This document shows, piece by piece, positions 8,974 to 18,113 of a stretch of 64,000 nt of DNA; the first letter of the stretch is position 1; each line of letters starts with the position of its first letter. The DNA is taken from NCBI GenBank assembly GCA_038533155.1, contig JBCAZH010000009.1, positions 12,197 through 76,196 of the forward strand, read 5' to 3'. A model generated the notes under the pieces. The model saw only the letters and a program-made list of their open reading frames with translations. It was not told the origin of the DNA and did no database searches. The DNA comes from CALBPI01 sp038533155. Its GTDB lineage: Bacteria > Pseudomonadota > Gammaproteobacteria > Steroidobacterales > Woeseiaceae. The position numbers were made by a program, and so were the translations under genes.

Positions 8974-9456
8974 ATGCCCTCATTCGACGTCGTATCCGAA
9001 GTGGATATGCATGAACTCACCAACGCGGTTGATCAGGCGAACCGGGAAGTGAGCAATCGGTTTGACTTCAAGGGGACTGGCGCCGAGTTCTCGCTCAACG
9101 AATCGACCGTAAATCTCAAAGCGCAAGTTGAGTTCCAACTCAAGCAGATGTTGGACATCTTGCACAACAAACTTTCGAAACGCGGCATCGATATCGGCTG
9201 TCTCGACGAGCAGGAACCTGAGACCAGTGGTCAGGAAGCGCGCCAAACGATCGTCGTACGCCAGGGCATCGACAGTGCGTTGGCGAAAAAACTCGTCAAG
9301 ACCATCAAGGATGCAAAACTGAAAGTACAAGCGGCCATCCAGGGTGACCAGGTCCGTGTGACCGGCAAGAAGCGCGACGATCTACAGAGCGTCATCAGCC
9401 TGCTACGGGAAAGCGATCACGGTATGCCCCTGCAGTTCAACAACTTCCGCGACTGA
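8974..9456 (+). CDS. yajQ: YajQ-family nucleotide-binding protein
   Basis: 160 residues, the normal family length, starting PSFDVVSEVDMHELTNAVDQ and ending PLQFNNFRD, both hallmarks of YajQ. The family is soluble and cytoplasmic, and some members bind cyclic di-GMP as effectors. Whether this one does is an inference. The window also encodes two GGDEF proteins. GGAG sits 9 bases before the ATG. It lies 8 bp upstream of ppc and is probably co-transcribed with it. Confidence 0.95.
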   Translation: MPSFDVVSEVDMHELTNAVDQANREVSNRFDFKGTGAEFSLNESTVNLKAQVEFQLKQMLDILHNKLSKRGIDIGCLDEQEPETSGQEARQTIVVRQGIDSALAKKLVKTIKDAKLKVQAAIQGDQVRVTGKKRDDLQSVISLLRESDHGMPLQFNNFRD

Positions 9457-9464
9457 GACGACTG

Positions 9465-12197
9465 ATGACCCACAAACCGCCAGGCCGCAAAGACCTTGTT
9501 TTCGCCGATAAGGACAGGGCATTACGCAGCGACGTTCGAACACTAGGCAAGATGGTCGGCGAGCTACTGCGCGAACAAGGTGGCGACGCATTTTACGAGC
9601 ATGTGGAAAAAGCGCGGCGTGAGGCGATTTTGCGCCGCGAGGGCGAGCGCAGTATCGATGACCTCGCCACCGTAGTCGGCAAACCCGATGCGCCGGAAGC
9701 ACAAAATTTCATCCGTGCATTCTCGACCTATTTCCAACTCGTCAACACCGCGGAGAAGGTTCACCGCATTCGACGCCGACGTGAGTACATGCGCGAGAAC
9801 AACACGCATCAGCCCCACGGCGCGCACGACCTGTTTCAACAATTCCGGGAAGCCGGGTGCAGTCTCGAAGATATTCGTACCGCGCTTGAGAACACAATGG
9901 TGGAGCCGGTGTTCACCGCGCACCCCACAGAACCGACACGCAGGACCATCCTGCGCAAAGAGCAGAGAATTGTGCGCAAGCTGGTCGACCTTCTCGACCC
10001 AGGGCTGCCGCCGCAGGAAGTTAATGCGGCTCTCGCCGTGATCCGAGCCGAAGTCACGTCGGGCTGGCAAACCGAAGAACATCCCAGCGAGAGCATGACG
10101 GTCGCCGACGAACTGGAACACGTGCTGTTCTTTTTGACCGATGTGATCTATCGCGTCATTCCACCGTTCTACGAGAATTTGCAAGACGCGCTCGAGCAAA
10201 GCTACGGCGAAAAGGCCGCGAGCGCGTTCGATATACCGCTCCTAACCGCCTTCGCCTCGTGGGTCGGCGGCGACATGGATGGCAACCCAAATGTCGGGGC
10301 CAAGACCATTCGCAACACGCTCGCGCGGCAGCGCAGTCTGATCCTGGATCTGTATTACCGCGAATGCGCGGACGTCGCCGGCAAGCTCAGCCAGTGCCGG
10401 GATCGCGTCGACATCAGCGAGGCGATCGAATCCCGGATCAGCGAGTATCGACAACACTTCAGCAAAGCCTGGGGCGACGTACCGAACCGCCATCGCGACA
10501 TGCCCTACCGCGCTTTTTTGAAGCTGATTCAAGCGAGATTACAAAGCACTTACGACGACGATGCGTTTCCGTACGAGTCGGCGGACGAATTTGCGAGCGA
10601 CATCGGTCTTATCGCGGACAGTCTAAAGGCCCATCGAGGCCAAAACGCGGGCTTGTTTGCCGTACAACGCTTGCAGCGCCGGGTTGAGTGTTTCGGATTC
10701 CATATGGCGACGCTCGATATACGCCAAGATGCGCTGGTACATCGAGAGGTCATCGGAAAATGTCTTGGGGACGACGCGTGGCTGACCCGATCTTCTGATG
10801 AGCGGCTTGCCCGGTTGTGCGAGGCCATCACATCGCGTGAAGCGCCAGTCGATACACAGGATACGCAGGTTCGCAAGACACTCGCAGTCTTTCAGTCGAT
10901 CGCGTTTTGTCATCGCAAGTACGGCAGGCGCTCAATCGGACCGTACATCATCAGCATGACCCAAGGCGCCGATGACGTCGTATCGGTCTTGTTATTGGCG
11001 CAGTGGGCCGAGCTCGGTAACCGGCGCGGGGAAGTGCCACTGGATATCGCACCGCTGCTGGAAACAGTAGATGACCTCGACGCGGGTCCCGGCATTATGA
11101 AGTCACTGCTCGCGAATCCTGTGTACCGCAAGCACCTAGAACGACGTGGTGATCGTCAGACGATCATGATCGGCTACTCCGACAGCAACAAGGACGGAGG
11201 CATCGCGTCGGCACGGTGGGCTTTGCATCAAGCGCAAGCTGCACTGCGGGACACGCTGGCGGAACATGAAATCGAGCTGACACTGTTCCACGGCCGCGGT
11301 GGTACGGTCAGCCGAGGCGGTAGCAAAATGCACGACGCGGTTCGTGGTGCCCCGGCTGGCACTGTGGCCGGTCGCATGCGCTTCACCGAGCAAGGCGAGA
11401 TCATCAACGAGAAGTATGGCTTGCGTGGCATCGCCATGCGCACACTGGAGCAGTCAGCAGCTTCTGTTGCTGCGGCTAGTCTACTGCCGGCCGCCAACGA
11501 AACCGTACACACCGATTGGTCGCGGATGATGTCGACGGTCGCTAAAGCCAGTCGTGACAAGTACCAGCACCTGACCCGACACAGTGAGGGGTTCTTCCAG
11601 TACTTCCGCCAAGCGACGCCGATCGATGTCATCGAACGCATGCGCATCGGGTCACGTCCGGCATCCCGCCGTGAGCAAAAGGGCATCAACGATTTACGGG
11701 CGATTCCGTGGGTCTTTGCATGGACCCAGGCGCGATTTGTACTGCCCGGCTGGTACGGCCTCGGCACAGGACTTGAGGCGGCCGTGCAGGAGTTCGGCGC
11801 ACCCGCGTTCTCAAAAATGATGAAAGATTGGCACTTTGTTCGAGCTTTGATGGCCGACGCGGAGATGGTGCTTGCGAAGTCCGATCTCGAAATTGCTTCT
11901 CGTTATTCCATGCTGGCCGGCGAGCTGCACGAGAAGTTCTACCCAGTCATTAAGGAAGAATTCGACAAGACGCTGCATTTCATTCTCGAATTGTCGGATG
12001 CGCGCTGGTTGCTCGACGGGGACAAAACCCTGCAAAGAACGATTATGTTGCGCAACCCTTACATCGATCCGATGAGTTTGTTGCAGATCGATTTGCTAGA
12101 GCGCTGGCGTGCGGGTTCGCGCGAAGACGACAAGCTACTAGGCGCGCTGTTGGCAAGCGTGAACGGTATTGCACAGGGTCTGCAGAACACCGGGTGA
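9465..12197 (+). CDS. ppc: Phosphoenolpyruvate carboxylase
   Basis: 910 residues, typical for the bacterial enzyme that forms oxaloacetate from PEP and bicarbonate. The catalytic His lies in VFTAHPTEPTRRT (His153). GYSDSNKDGG and the mobile loop FHGRGGTVSRGG (around 611) are intact, and the protein ends in the conserved QNTG. The stop overlaps the GTG start of an MFS gene (GTGA). Confidence 0.98.
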   Translation: MTHKPPGRKDLVFADKDRALRSDVRTLGKMVGELLREQGGDAFYEHVEKARREAILRREGERSIDDLATVVGKPDAPEAQNFIRAFSTYFQLVNTAEKVHRIRRRREYMRENNTHQPHGAHDLFQQFREAGCSLEDIRTALENTMVEPVFTAHPTEPTRRTILRKEQRIVRKLVDLLDPGLPPQEVNAALAVIRAEVTSGWQTEEHPSESMTVADELEHVLFFLTDVIYRVIPPFYENLQDALEQSYGEKAASAFDIPLLTAFASWVGGDMDGNPNVGAKTIRNTLARQRSLILDLYYRECADVAGKLSQCRDRVDISEAIESRISEYRQHFSKAWGDVPNRHRDMPYRAFLKLIQARLQSTYDDDAFPYESADEFASDIGLIADSLKAHRGQNAGLFAVQRLQRRVECFGFHMATLDIRQDALVHREVIGKCLGDDAWLTRSSDERLARLCEAITSREAPVDTQDTQVRKTLAVFQSIAFCHRKYGRRSIGPYIISMTQGADDVVSVLLLAQWAELGNRRGEVPLDIAPLLETVDDLDAGPGIMKSLLANPVYRKHLERRGDRQTIMIGYSDSNKDGGIASARWALHQAQAALRDTLAEHEIELTLFHGRGGTVSRGGSKMHDAVRGAPAGTVAGRMRFTEQGEIINEKYGLRGIAMRTLEQSAASVAAASLLPAANETVHTDWSRMMSTVAKASRDKYQHLTRHSEGFFQYFRQATPIDVIERMRIGSRPASRREQKGINDLRAIPWVFAWTQARFVLPGWYGLGTGLEAAVQEFGAPAFSKMMKDWHFVRALMADAEMVLAKSDLEIASRYSMLAGELHEKFYPVIKEEFDKTLHFILELSDARWLLDGDKTLQRTIMLRNPYIDPMSLLQIDLLERWRAGSREDDKLLGALLASVNGIAQGLQNTG

Positions 12198-13468
12198 GTG
12201 AGATCACCCCAACGCCGGCAGGGGCCGCATCGCTACTTAAGGAACGCCGGTTGGCGTTTGCGCTTCTGCTCGGCGCTGTGTGCTGCATTGGGATGGGGCA
12301 AACCGTCACGTTCAGCATTCTGCCTCCCATCGGTCGCGAGCTGGGTCTCAGTGAGCGACAAGTCGGATTAATCTTCTCCGTCTCTGCATTGCTTTGGGTT
12401 GTGACAAGCCCACTGTGGGGACGCATGAGCGATCGATTTGGGCGCAAGCCGATTCTGATCGTCGGGATGCTCGGTTACATCGTCTCCACGATCGGATTCG
12501 TCTCGGTCATTAGTCACGGACTGACCGGTGCGAGTGCGCTGACATTGGTGTATGTGTTGATGATCGCCACACGCAGCATCTATGGACTCATCGGACCGGG
12601 TGTACGCGTCGCGTCTCAGGCGTACATCGTCGACCGGACCGATCGGAAGGACCGCACTGTCGCCATCGCGGGTATGGCCGCAGCTTTCGGCCTTGGAAAC
12701 GTGCTTGGCCCTGGACTGGGTAGCGCGTTCAGCGTGTTCGGGCTGCTGGCCCCGTTTTGGTTAATCGTCGGTCTCGTGGCAACTGTAATGATCGCCACGA
12801 TTGTGTTGCTGCCTGAAAAATCGGCACCGGGGCAGCGCCGCCAGCAGGTGAAACTCTCGTTTCGGGACCCAAGGCTCGGCGCCTTCGTGCTTTACGGCTT
12901 GTTGGTCAGCTTCGCGGTTGCGACCCCGATGCAGACCAGTGCTTTTCTGTTCATTGATGTACTCGAGTTTTCCACCGACGAAGCGGCGCAATATGTCGGC
13001 GTCGGTCTTTCAGGTGCTGCGATGGCGGCGCTCTTTTCGCAACTGGTTCTCGTGCAGCGCTTTCGACTGTCGCCGCGCACCATGATGATCAGTGGCGCAT
13101 GTCTGATCGGTGCCGCACAGCTCGGCCTTGCGTTCGGACAGAGTTTCGCGCCCGTCGTGTTTGCGCTGATGCTGAACGGACTGGGTGCAGGGCTCGCGCT
13201 GCCCGGCTTCAGTGCGGGTGCATCACTCGCAGTCAGCGCTGACGAGCAAGGCGCGGTGGCTGGGTTAACCGGCGCATTGAACGCCGCTGGTTTCTCGATC
13301 GTGCCGGTCATCCATTTAACACTCTATGCGATCTCACCGGTTTGGCCCTTCCTGCTAAACTCGGTGTTGATGGTCGCGATGGTGATACTCACGTTGAATC
13401 ATCGTGGTTTACGGCGGTCTGGCGATACTGATCTTGAGGAACCGGAAGAGCCTCCCGTCGCGTCCTAG
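12194..13468 (+). CDS. MFS transporter
   Basis: 424 residues with about 12 hydrophobic segments and the MFS loop 2-3 motif as GRMSDRFGRKPI near residue 76. It is an inner-membrane carrier, and drug or small-metabolite efflux is the usual annotation for this type. The substrate is not readable. GTG start coupled to the ppc stop by a GTGA overlap, so it is translated from the ppc mRNA. Why an efflux carrier would follow ppc is unclear. Confidence 0.85.
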   Translation: MSEITPTPAGAASLLKERRLAFALLLGAVCCIGMGQTVTFSILPPIGRELGLSERQVGLIFSVSALLWVVTSPLWGRMSDRFGRKPILIVGMLGYIVSTIGFVSVISHGLTGASALTLVYVLMIATRSIYGLIGPGVRVASQAYIVDRTDRKDRTVAIAGMAAAFGLGNVLGPGLGSAFSVFGLLAPFWLIVGLVATVMIATIVLLPEKSAPGQRRQQVKLSFRDPRLGAFVLYGLLVSFAVATPMQTSAFLFIDVLEFSTDEAAQYVGVGLSGAAMAALFSQLVLVQRFRLSPRTMMISGACLIGAAQLGLAFGQSFAPVVFALMLNGLGAGLALPGFSAGASLAVSADEQGAVAGLTGALNAAGFSIVPVIHLTLYAISPVWPFLLNSVLMVAMVILTLNHRGLRRSGDTDLEEPEEPPVAS

Positions 13469-13504
13469 CCAAACACTACCTCCGAAGGCCGGCCAAAACA
13501 CATC

Positions 13505-13960
13505 ATGAATTCGCAGAGTCTTAAGCCACCGTTGACCGTCTTTCACGATGCATCGTGTCCGATTTGTCGGGCGGAGATGGAAGAACTCGTTCGCATCGAC
13601 GATGAAGGCAAACTCGAACTGGTCGACTGCTCGACGGACGGTTTTGTCGATGTTCGGTGTGAGGATGCAGGTCTGACTCAGACCGAACTGATGAGCGCGC
13701 TGTACATCGTCGATCGCGACGACCAATGGCGTAGTGGCCCCGATGCTTTCGCGGAAATTTATGGTGTTTTAGGCATGGATCGGATGGCACGTGTTTGGGG
13801 ACGTGGCTGGTGGCGCCCATTGGTCAATCTCGGCTACCGCCTGTTTGCGTTGACACGGGGCTGGCTCGCGCCGCTTGGCATAGATCGTGCGGTTCGGTGG
13901 TGGGTGCGCAAAGAGGCTGAGGCAGCGGCCACTCGCAGCTCAGCCTGCCGTACCGACTGA
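13505..13960 (+). CDS. DCC-family thiol-disulfide oxidoreductase-like protein (DUF393)
   Basis: 151 residues. TVFHDASCPICRAEM near the N-terminus (Cys18 and Cys21) is the DxxCxxC signature that names the family, followed by the thioredoxin-like FVDVRCEDAGLTQTELMSAL region. The C-terminal part has one hydrophobic helix. The redox role is inferred from the family. Its last 21 bases overlap the end of the convergent tfpZ-like gene. Confidence 0.85.
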   Translation: MNSQSLKPPLTVFHDASCPICRAEMEELVRIDDEGKLELVDCSTDGFVDVRCEDAGLTQTELMSALYIVDRDDQWRSGPDAFAEIYGVLGMDRMARVWGRGWWRPLVNLGYRLFALTRGWLAPLGIDRAVRWWVRKEAEAAATRSSACRTD

Positions 13961-14749
13961 CTCCGGCGCTTGTTCCTGACTTGGCCGCGCTGGGCGCGCA
14001 AAGAGCGCCCAGGGCTCAGCATCGACCACATCCACCAACGCCGCGCTTCGGCCATCGACGACAGCGAGCATCGCTTCCAAACGCTTGTTGACCACGGGCA
14101 CCAATAACAAATCATCACGCGCGTCTTCGTGCCTAGCTTGCAGACGCGTCACGACCGACGCAAACGACGGATCCAGTTCGGTGAGGTCTGACAACGGTCG
14201 GGCGCGTTCGATGACCGCAGACTTGCCGTTCGGTAGACTGACCCAGTGCGCCGGTCGTCGTTCGATATCGATTCCAGACTCAAGCACCTGCACCATTAAT
14301 TCGTCCCGTGCCGCGGGTTCTGTCGGTACCAATGCGACCGCGGCACATGGATTTGCCGGTACCCCCTCGCACGCGGAAATCGACTCCTCTCCGGCCTCAA
14401 ACACGACATCGCGTGCAGGCAGCACTGTGTAGCGATCGACCGCGAAGATCAGGTATCGCGGCCGCTCTTGGTAAAGCACGCCGGTACCGAAAATCAGCGC
14501 AGTAAGCTGGACCACCGCAATAAAAGACATATCGAACTTCAACCCCGGTTTGTTGGGTCGATAAAGGATGGCTGTCAGCAGCGGGCCAAGGACCAAATCG
14601 ACGCCGATGAGTGTCTTCAACACGTTCTGTGCGCCGTTAATTTGGAAATACGGGGGTGGGTACCACTGCGTAAAAATCACGAAGAAAACGATCGAAACGA
14701 TGCTGAGACTAATCGCGAAGTGCACGGCAACCGCTCTAAACTTACTCAT
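13940..14749 (-). CDS. TfpZ-like type IV pilin accessory protein
   Basis: 269 residues with an N-terminal membrane segment (AVAVHFAISLSIVSIVFF), the conserved FTQWYPPPYFQINGAQNVLKT stretch and two more membrane helices, then a periplasmic domain. In other bacteria TfpZ/TfpX-type proteins support surface exposure of certain type IV pilins and sit beside the pilin gene. No pilin gene is next to this one. I use the ATG at 14749; an upstream in-frame extension lacks coding character. It overlaps the DCC gene at the 3' end. Confidence 0.8.
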   Translation of the reverse strand: MSKFRAVAVHFAISLSIVSIVFFVIFTQWYPPPYFQINGAQNVLKTLIGVDLVLGPLLTAILYRPNKPGLKFDMSFIAVVQLTALIFGTGVLYQERPRYLIFAVDRYTVLPARDVVFEAGEESISACEGVPANPCAAVALVPTEPAARDELMVQVLESGIDIERRPAHWVSLPNGKSAVIERARPLSDLTELDPSFASVVTRLQARHEDARDDLLLVPVVNKRLEAMLAVVDGRSAALVDVVDAEPWALFARPARPSQEQAPESVGTAG

Positions 14750-14835
14750 CGGACATCTCACGTATATTTCAATACACTGCATTGCGCATAATACGCAAAA
14801 GCAAAAGCGCAACGACATTTCGGCGGAGATATTGA

Positions 14836-15363
14836 ATGAAGCAATCGCAAGACCGTATGAACCAGATCACATCTTTGGTTGCGATTTTGATTTCTGTCAT
14901 CGCCATGGTGCTGTCCATCGTCGAGGTCTCCGCGATGCGCGAACAGCAGCGCGCCGACGTCTGGCCCTATCTTGAGATCACCCAACACTACACAAGCGAA
15001 GGCTTCGCCCTACGGGTGACCAACAAGGGTGTTGGGCCGGCACTCGTCGGGTCCGCCTCAATGTTCGACGGTGATCGACGCATCTCGGATCTCACCGCGT
15101 TCATTGCGGAGACGGTGGGGGAAGATCAAGCCTTTGGCTACGAGGCATACGGCAGCCGCAGCGTGCAGAATGCGGTCATGGCCGCCGGGGAGAGTGTCGA
15201 TCTTTTCTCGGTCGGTTGGACAGATGCATCGCGCCTGCTGCTCGAGCGCTGGACTGCCGAGAACAACATCGACTATCGAGTATGCTACTGCTCGATCCAT
15301 GAAGACTGTTGGCGCGCAGCGCTATCCATGGAACGCGCCGAAAGCGCGCAGCAGTGTCGTTGA
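14836..15363 (+). CDS. Membrane-anchored hypothetical protein
   Basis: 175 residues. One N-terminal membrane helix (ITSLVAILISVIAMVLSIVEV, residues 10-30) is followed by REQQRADVWPYLEI and a soluble, beta-rich domain. I recognise this layout in many unnamed bacterial proteins but no function. GGCGGAGATATTG precedes the ATG. The gene is divergent from the tfpZ-like gene and is followed 6 bp later by the HI0933 flavoprotein. Confidence 0.7.
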   Translation: MKQSQDRMNQITSLVAILISVIAMVLSIVEVSAMREQQRADVWPYLEITQHYTSEGFALRVTNKGVGPALVGSASMFDGDRRISDLTAFIAETVGEDQAFGYEAYGSRSVQNAVMAAGESVDLFSVGWTDASRLLLERWTAENNIDYRVCYCSIHEDCWRAALSMERAESAQQCR

Positions 15364-15369
15364 AGACCT

Positions 15370-16372
15370 TTGAAACGCTATGACGTGATCGTGCTCGGTG
15401 GTGGCGCCGCTGGATTGATGTGCGCGGCAGTTGCCGGTCAGCGCGGTCGCAGAGTTTTGGTGCTTGAAGGCTCGAATAAGCCCGGCAAGAAGATACTGAT
15501 GTCGGGCGGTGGGCGCTGCAACTTTACGAACTTGCACTGCGCGCCTGAGCACTTCCTGTCGAGCAATCCGCACTTTTGTAAATCGGCGCTGGCCCGTTAC
15601 ACCCAGTGGGATTTTATTGCGATGGTCGAGCGCCACGGAATTGCCTACCACGAGAAAACACTCGGTCAGCTGTTCTGTGACGAGAGCTCNNNNNNNNNNN
15701 NNNNNNNNNNNNNNNNNNNNNNNNNNNNNNNNNNNNNNNNNNNNNNNNNNNNNNNNNNNNNNNNNNNNNNNNNNNNNNNNNNNNNNNNNACAGTTTGAAC
15801 GCCTCGCAGGAGTCAGCGTATCTGCCGCAGTGAGTTGTCGAGACCAAAACTTCAACGAATCGATCCTATTCACGCACCGAGGATTGAGCGGTCCGGCAGC
15901 GCTACAAATCTCGAGCTATTGGCAACCCGGTGATGAGTTGAGCATCGATCTGCTACCCGGGCAAAGCATTGATGAGTTGGTGCAGAATGCACGCGCCCAT
16001 ATGCCGGCTCGACAGCTATCGACAACCCTCAATAGCGCACTGCCAAAAGCACTGGTTACCGAGCTGGGCTCGACGCAATGGTCGCGATTGCCGACGCGGC
16101 GACATGCCGAACTATCAACAAGCGATATCGAAGCACTCGACCAAGCCATCCATCACTGGCGAATTAAACCGGCCGCCACCGAAGGTTATCGAACTGCCGA
16201 GGTCACCCTGGGCGGCGTCGATACAGATGCACTATCGTCGAAAACGATGGAGTCGCGCTCGCAGCCAGGGTTGTTCTTTATCGGCGAGGTGGTCGACGTG
16301 ACCGGCCACTTAGGTGGATTCAACTTCCAGTGGGCCTGGGCATCGGCCGTTGCCGCAGCGGAAGCACTCTGA
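15370..16372 (+). CDS. HI0933/YhiN-family flavoprotein, interrupted by an assembly gap
   Basis: The N-terminal 106 codons carry the FAD dinucleotide loop (VIVLGGGAAGL) and MSGGGRCNFTN. After the gap the C-terminal part reads LFTHRGLSGPA and TAEVTLGGVDT and ends GHLGGFNFQWAWASA, which follows E. coli YhiN closely. The halves lie in different frames only because the 100-N spacer is arbitrary. About 95 residues are missing by comparison with YhiN, so the true gap is near 290 bases. Start is TTG; no ATG fits. The family is a putative NAD(P)/FAD oxidoreductase of uncertain substrate. Confidence 0.9.
15690..15789. other. Assembly gap (100 N)
   Basis: A run of exactly 100 N, the usual placeholder for a gap of unknown size. 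It falls inside the HI0933-family gene and breaks its frame artificially. Confidence 0.99.
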
Positions 16373-16451
16373 GCACTCGTGCACAGACTGACAAACTCCC
16401 TCAATGGTAGAATCCTCGAAGAAACTGTTAGCCGATTCATAGGATTGAAAA

Positions 16452-16790
16452 ATGGAACTGCCGACTTCGAACAGCATTTTGCTGTCCAACACGGAATCGA
16501 TTCCGGGTAAGCGCATACTCGAGTTCTACGGCGTTGTGACGGGCAATACCGTGCGCGCCAAACACGTGGGTCGAGACATTATGGCTGGTCTTAAGAACAT
16601 CGTTGGGGGCGAGCTTGCTGGGTACACCGAGCTGCTGGCCGATTCCCGCAAAGAAGCCACCGACCGGATGGTGCAGCAAGCCCAATCCATGGGCGCCAAT
16701 GCAGTGGTCAACGTTCGATTTGCGACAAGTTCGATCACCCAGGGCGCATCGGAATTGTTCGCGTATGGAACGGCTGTTCGCGTCGGTTGA
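16452..16790 (+). CDS. YbjQ-family protein (UPF0145)
   Basis: 112 residues, full YbjQ length. The family pattern is visible as YGVVTGNTVRAKHVGRDI, the GGELAGYTELL loop, DRMVQQAQSMGANAVVNVRF and the ending YGTAVRV. YbjQ proteins form small symmetric oligomers and are often called heavy-metal-binding-like, without firm biochemical function. It is followed 6 bp later by a membrane-anchored paralogue, an M48 protease and a thioredoxin-fold protein, all in one direction. Confidence 0.9.
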   Translation: MELPTSNSILLSNTESIPGKRILEFYGVVTGNTVRAKHVGRDIMAGLKNIVGGELAGYTELLADSRKEATDRMVQQAQSMGANAVVNVRFATSSITQGASELFAYGTAVRVG

Positions 16791-16796
16791 TCCATA

Positions 16797-17270
16797 GTGG
16801 AATCGCTCACCTTGATTCTGAATTATGGCCTGCCATTGGCCCTGTTGCTGTTCGCCTATATTGTCGGGACTCTGCTGGAGCGCCGTCACTTCGCTAACAT
16901 TGAACAACGCGAACGTGCGGTCCAAGGTTTTCCTGTCATGACCTTCGAGACGGCTCCGGAAGACTGGCAAGCCACTGACGTCCAGCTCTTGACTGGCAGC
17001 GTGGTCATCTCCCTCGACTATTTCAAGCGAATCATCGCTGGACTGCGCGCTATATTCGGCGGTCGGATCAAAACTTATGAGCCACTGTTGGATCGCGCAC
17101 GGCGCGAGGCGATGCTGCGGTTAGTAGAGCGTGCAAAAAGCGCCGGGTTCGATGCACTGATCAATGTGCGCCTCGAAACATCTCGAATCGCCAACGCGAG
17201 CGGCGGCGAAGGGACCGCAGGGATCGAGATGCTCGCTTTCGGCACAGCGATACGCGTCAACCGCGTTTAG
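16797..17270 (+). CDS. Membrane-anchored YbjQ-like protein
   Basis: 157 residues. A membrane helix at residues 8-25 (NYGLPLALLLFAYIVGTLL) is fused to a YbjQ-like domain: TGSVVISLDYFKRIIAGLRAI, YEPLLDRARREAMLRLVERA, GFDALINVRLETS, FGTAIRV. It parallels the preceding gene segment by segment and is probably a diverged duplicate that gained an anchor. Start is GTG, 6 bp after the first copy. It ends 2 bp before the M48 protease start. A stomatin-like or scaffold role is possible but not shown. Confidence 0.85.
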   Translation: MESLTLILNYGLPLALLLFAYIVGTLLERRHFANIEQRERAVQGFPVMTFETAPEDWQATDVQLLTGSVVISLDYFKRIIAGLRAIFGGRIKTYEPLLDRARREAMLRLVERAKSAGFDALINVRLETSRIANASGGEGTAGIEMLAFGTAIRVNRV

Positions 17271-17272
17271 CG

Positions 17273-18109
17273 ATGCGCTTCGAACCGCGCACGCCGGACG
17301 CAGGAGTTAACGTCAGCAAGACGCATCCGCTTGCCGAAGCGGGGACGCTCGTGCTCGGCCTTGCCGGCCTGATGGCAATTGCCACTGTGGCGATCGTATT
17401 TTCGATCGAGTTGTTGATTCGGTTTGTACCGGTCGACAAAGAAGTCGAATGGTTGTCTGGTTGGGCGCCTCTAGAGACGACCGAATCGGACCACCCGCAA
17501 GCTGCCGCTGCCCGGGAGTTGCTCCATCGGTTGACGACACACTGGCCAGAGACGACCTACGAATTCCGCCTGGACATCAGCGAAGATCCATCGCCGAACG
17601 CGATGGCGCTGCCGGGCGGACTGATCATCGTCACCAGCGGATTGCTGGACGCCATGGAGGCGGAGAACGCGTTAGCGTTTGTCTTGGGGCATGAACTTGG
17701 GCACTTCAAGAATCGTGACCACATTCGCCAACTTGGGCGAATCGCTGCTTTGGGCTTATTCCTGTCCGCAATGAACACCTCGGGTGGTTCTGGCGCAGTT
17801 GGCTACAACGTATCTGACCTCACACTCCGAGGTTTTAGTCGCGATCAAGAGCACGAGGCGGATCGATTCGGACTGGAACTGGTCTACCGGGAATATGGCC
17901 ACTTGGGCGACGCATTGCAGTTTTTCGCAGAGTTAGACGAACAGTCGGACGATGGCATACAGTGGGACAGCTATCTTGGTACGCACCCTTCCCCGGGAGA
18001 TCGTATCGGCGAATTGTCCCAACTGGCTGAGACATCTGGCTGGCCACTCGCCGGCGCGTCTTTGCCCTGGCCACCTAACGAATTGGAACCAGATTTAGCG
18101 GAGCGCTGA
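17273..18109 (+). CDS. M48-family membrane metallopeptidase
   Basis: 278 residues. A membrane anchor near residues 25-47 precedes the zinc protease domain with HELGH (140-144) and a second motif HEADRFG starting at His194, which supplies the third ligand and matches the M48 family. NAMALPGGLIIVTSGLL is the conserved strand before the active site. The catalytic domain probably faces the periplasm. It is tightly linked to two YbjQ proteins upstream (2 bp) and a thioredoxin-fold protein downstream (4 bp), which suggests a shared role in membrane or envelope quality control. Confidence 0.9.
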   Translation: MRFEPRTPDAGVNVSKTHPLAEAGTLVLGLAGLMAIATVAIVFSIELLIRFVPVDKEVEWLSGWAPLETTESDHPQAAAARELLHRLTTHWPETTYEFRLDISEDPSPNAMALPGGLIIVTSGLLDAMEAENALAFVLGHELGHFKNRDHIRQLGRIAALGLFLSAMNTSGGSGAVGYNVSDLTLRGFSRDQEHEADRFGLELVYREYGHLGDALQFFAELDEQSDDGIQWDSYLGTHPSPGDRIGELSQLAETSGWPLAGASLPWPPNELEPDLAER

Positions 18110-18113
18110 AACC

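Noticed and set aside
15509..16372. Separate 287-residue gene starting at 15509
   Set aside because: Its first part is out of frame with the true flavoprotein start, and the frame only joins the real C-terminal half through the arbitrary 100-N spacer. It is one gene with an assembly gap.
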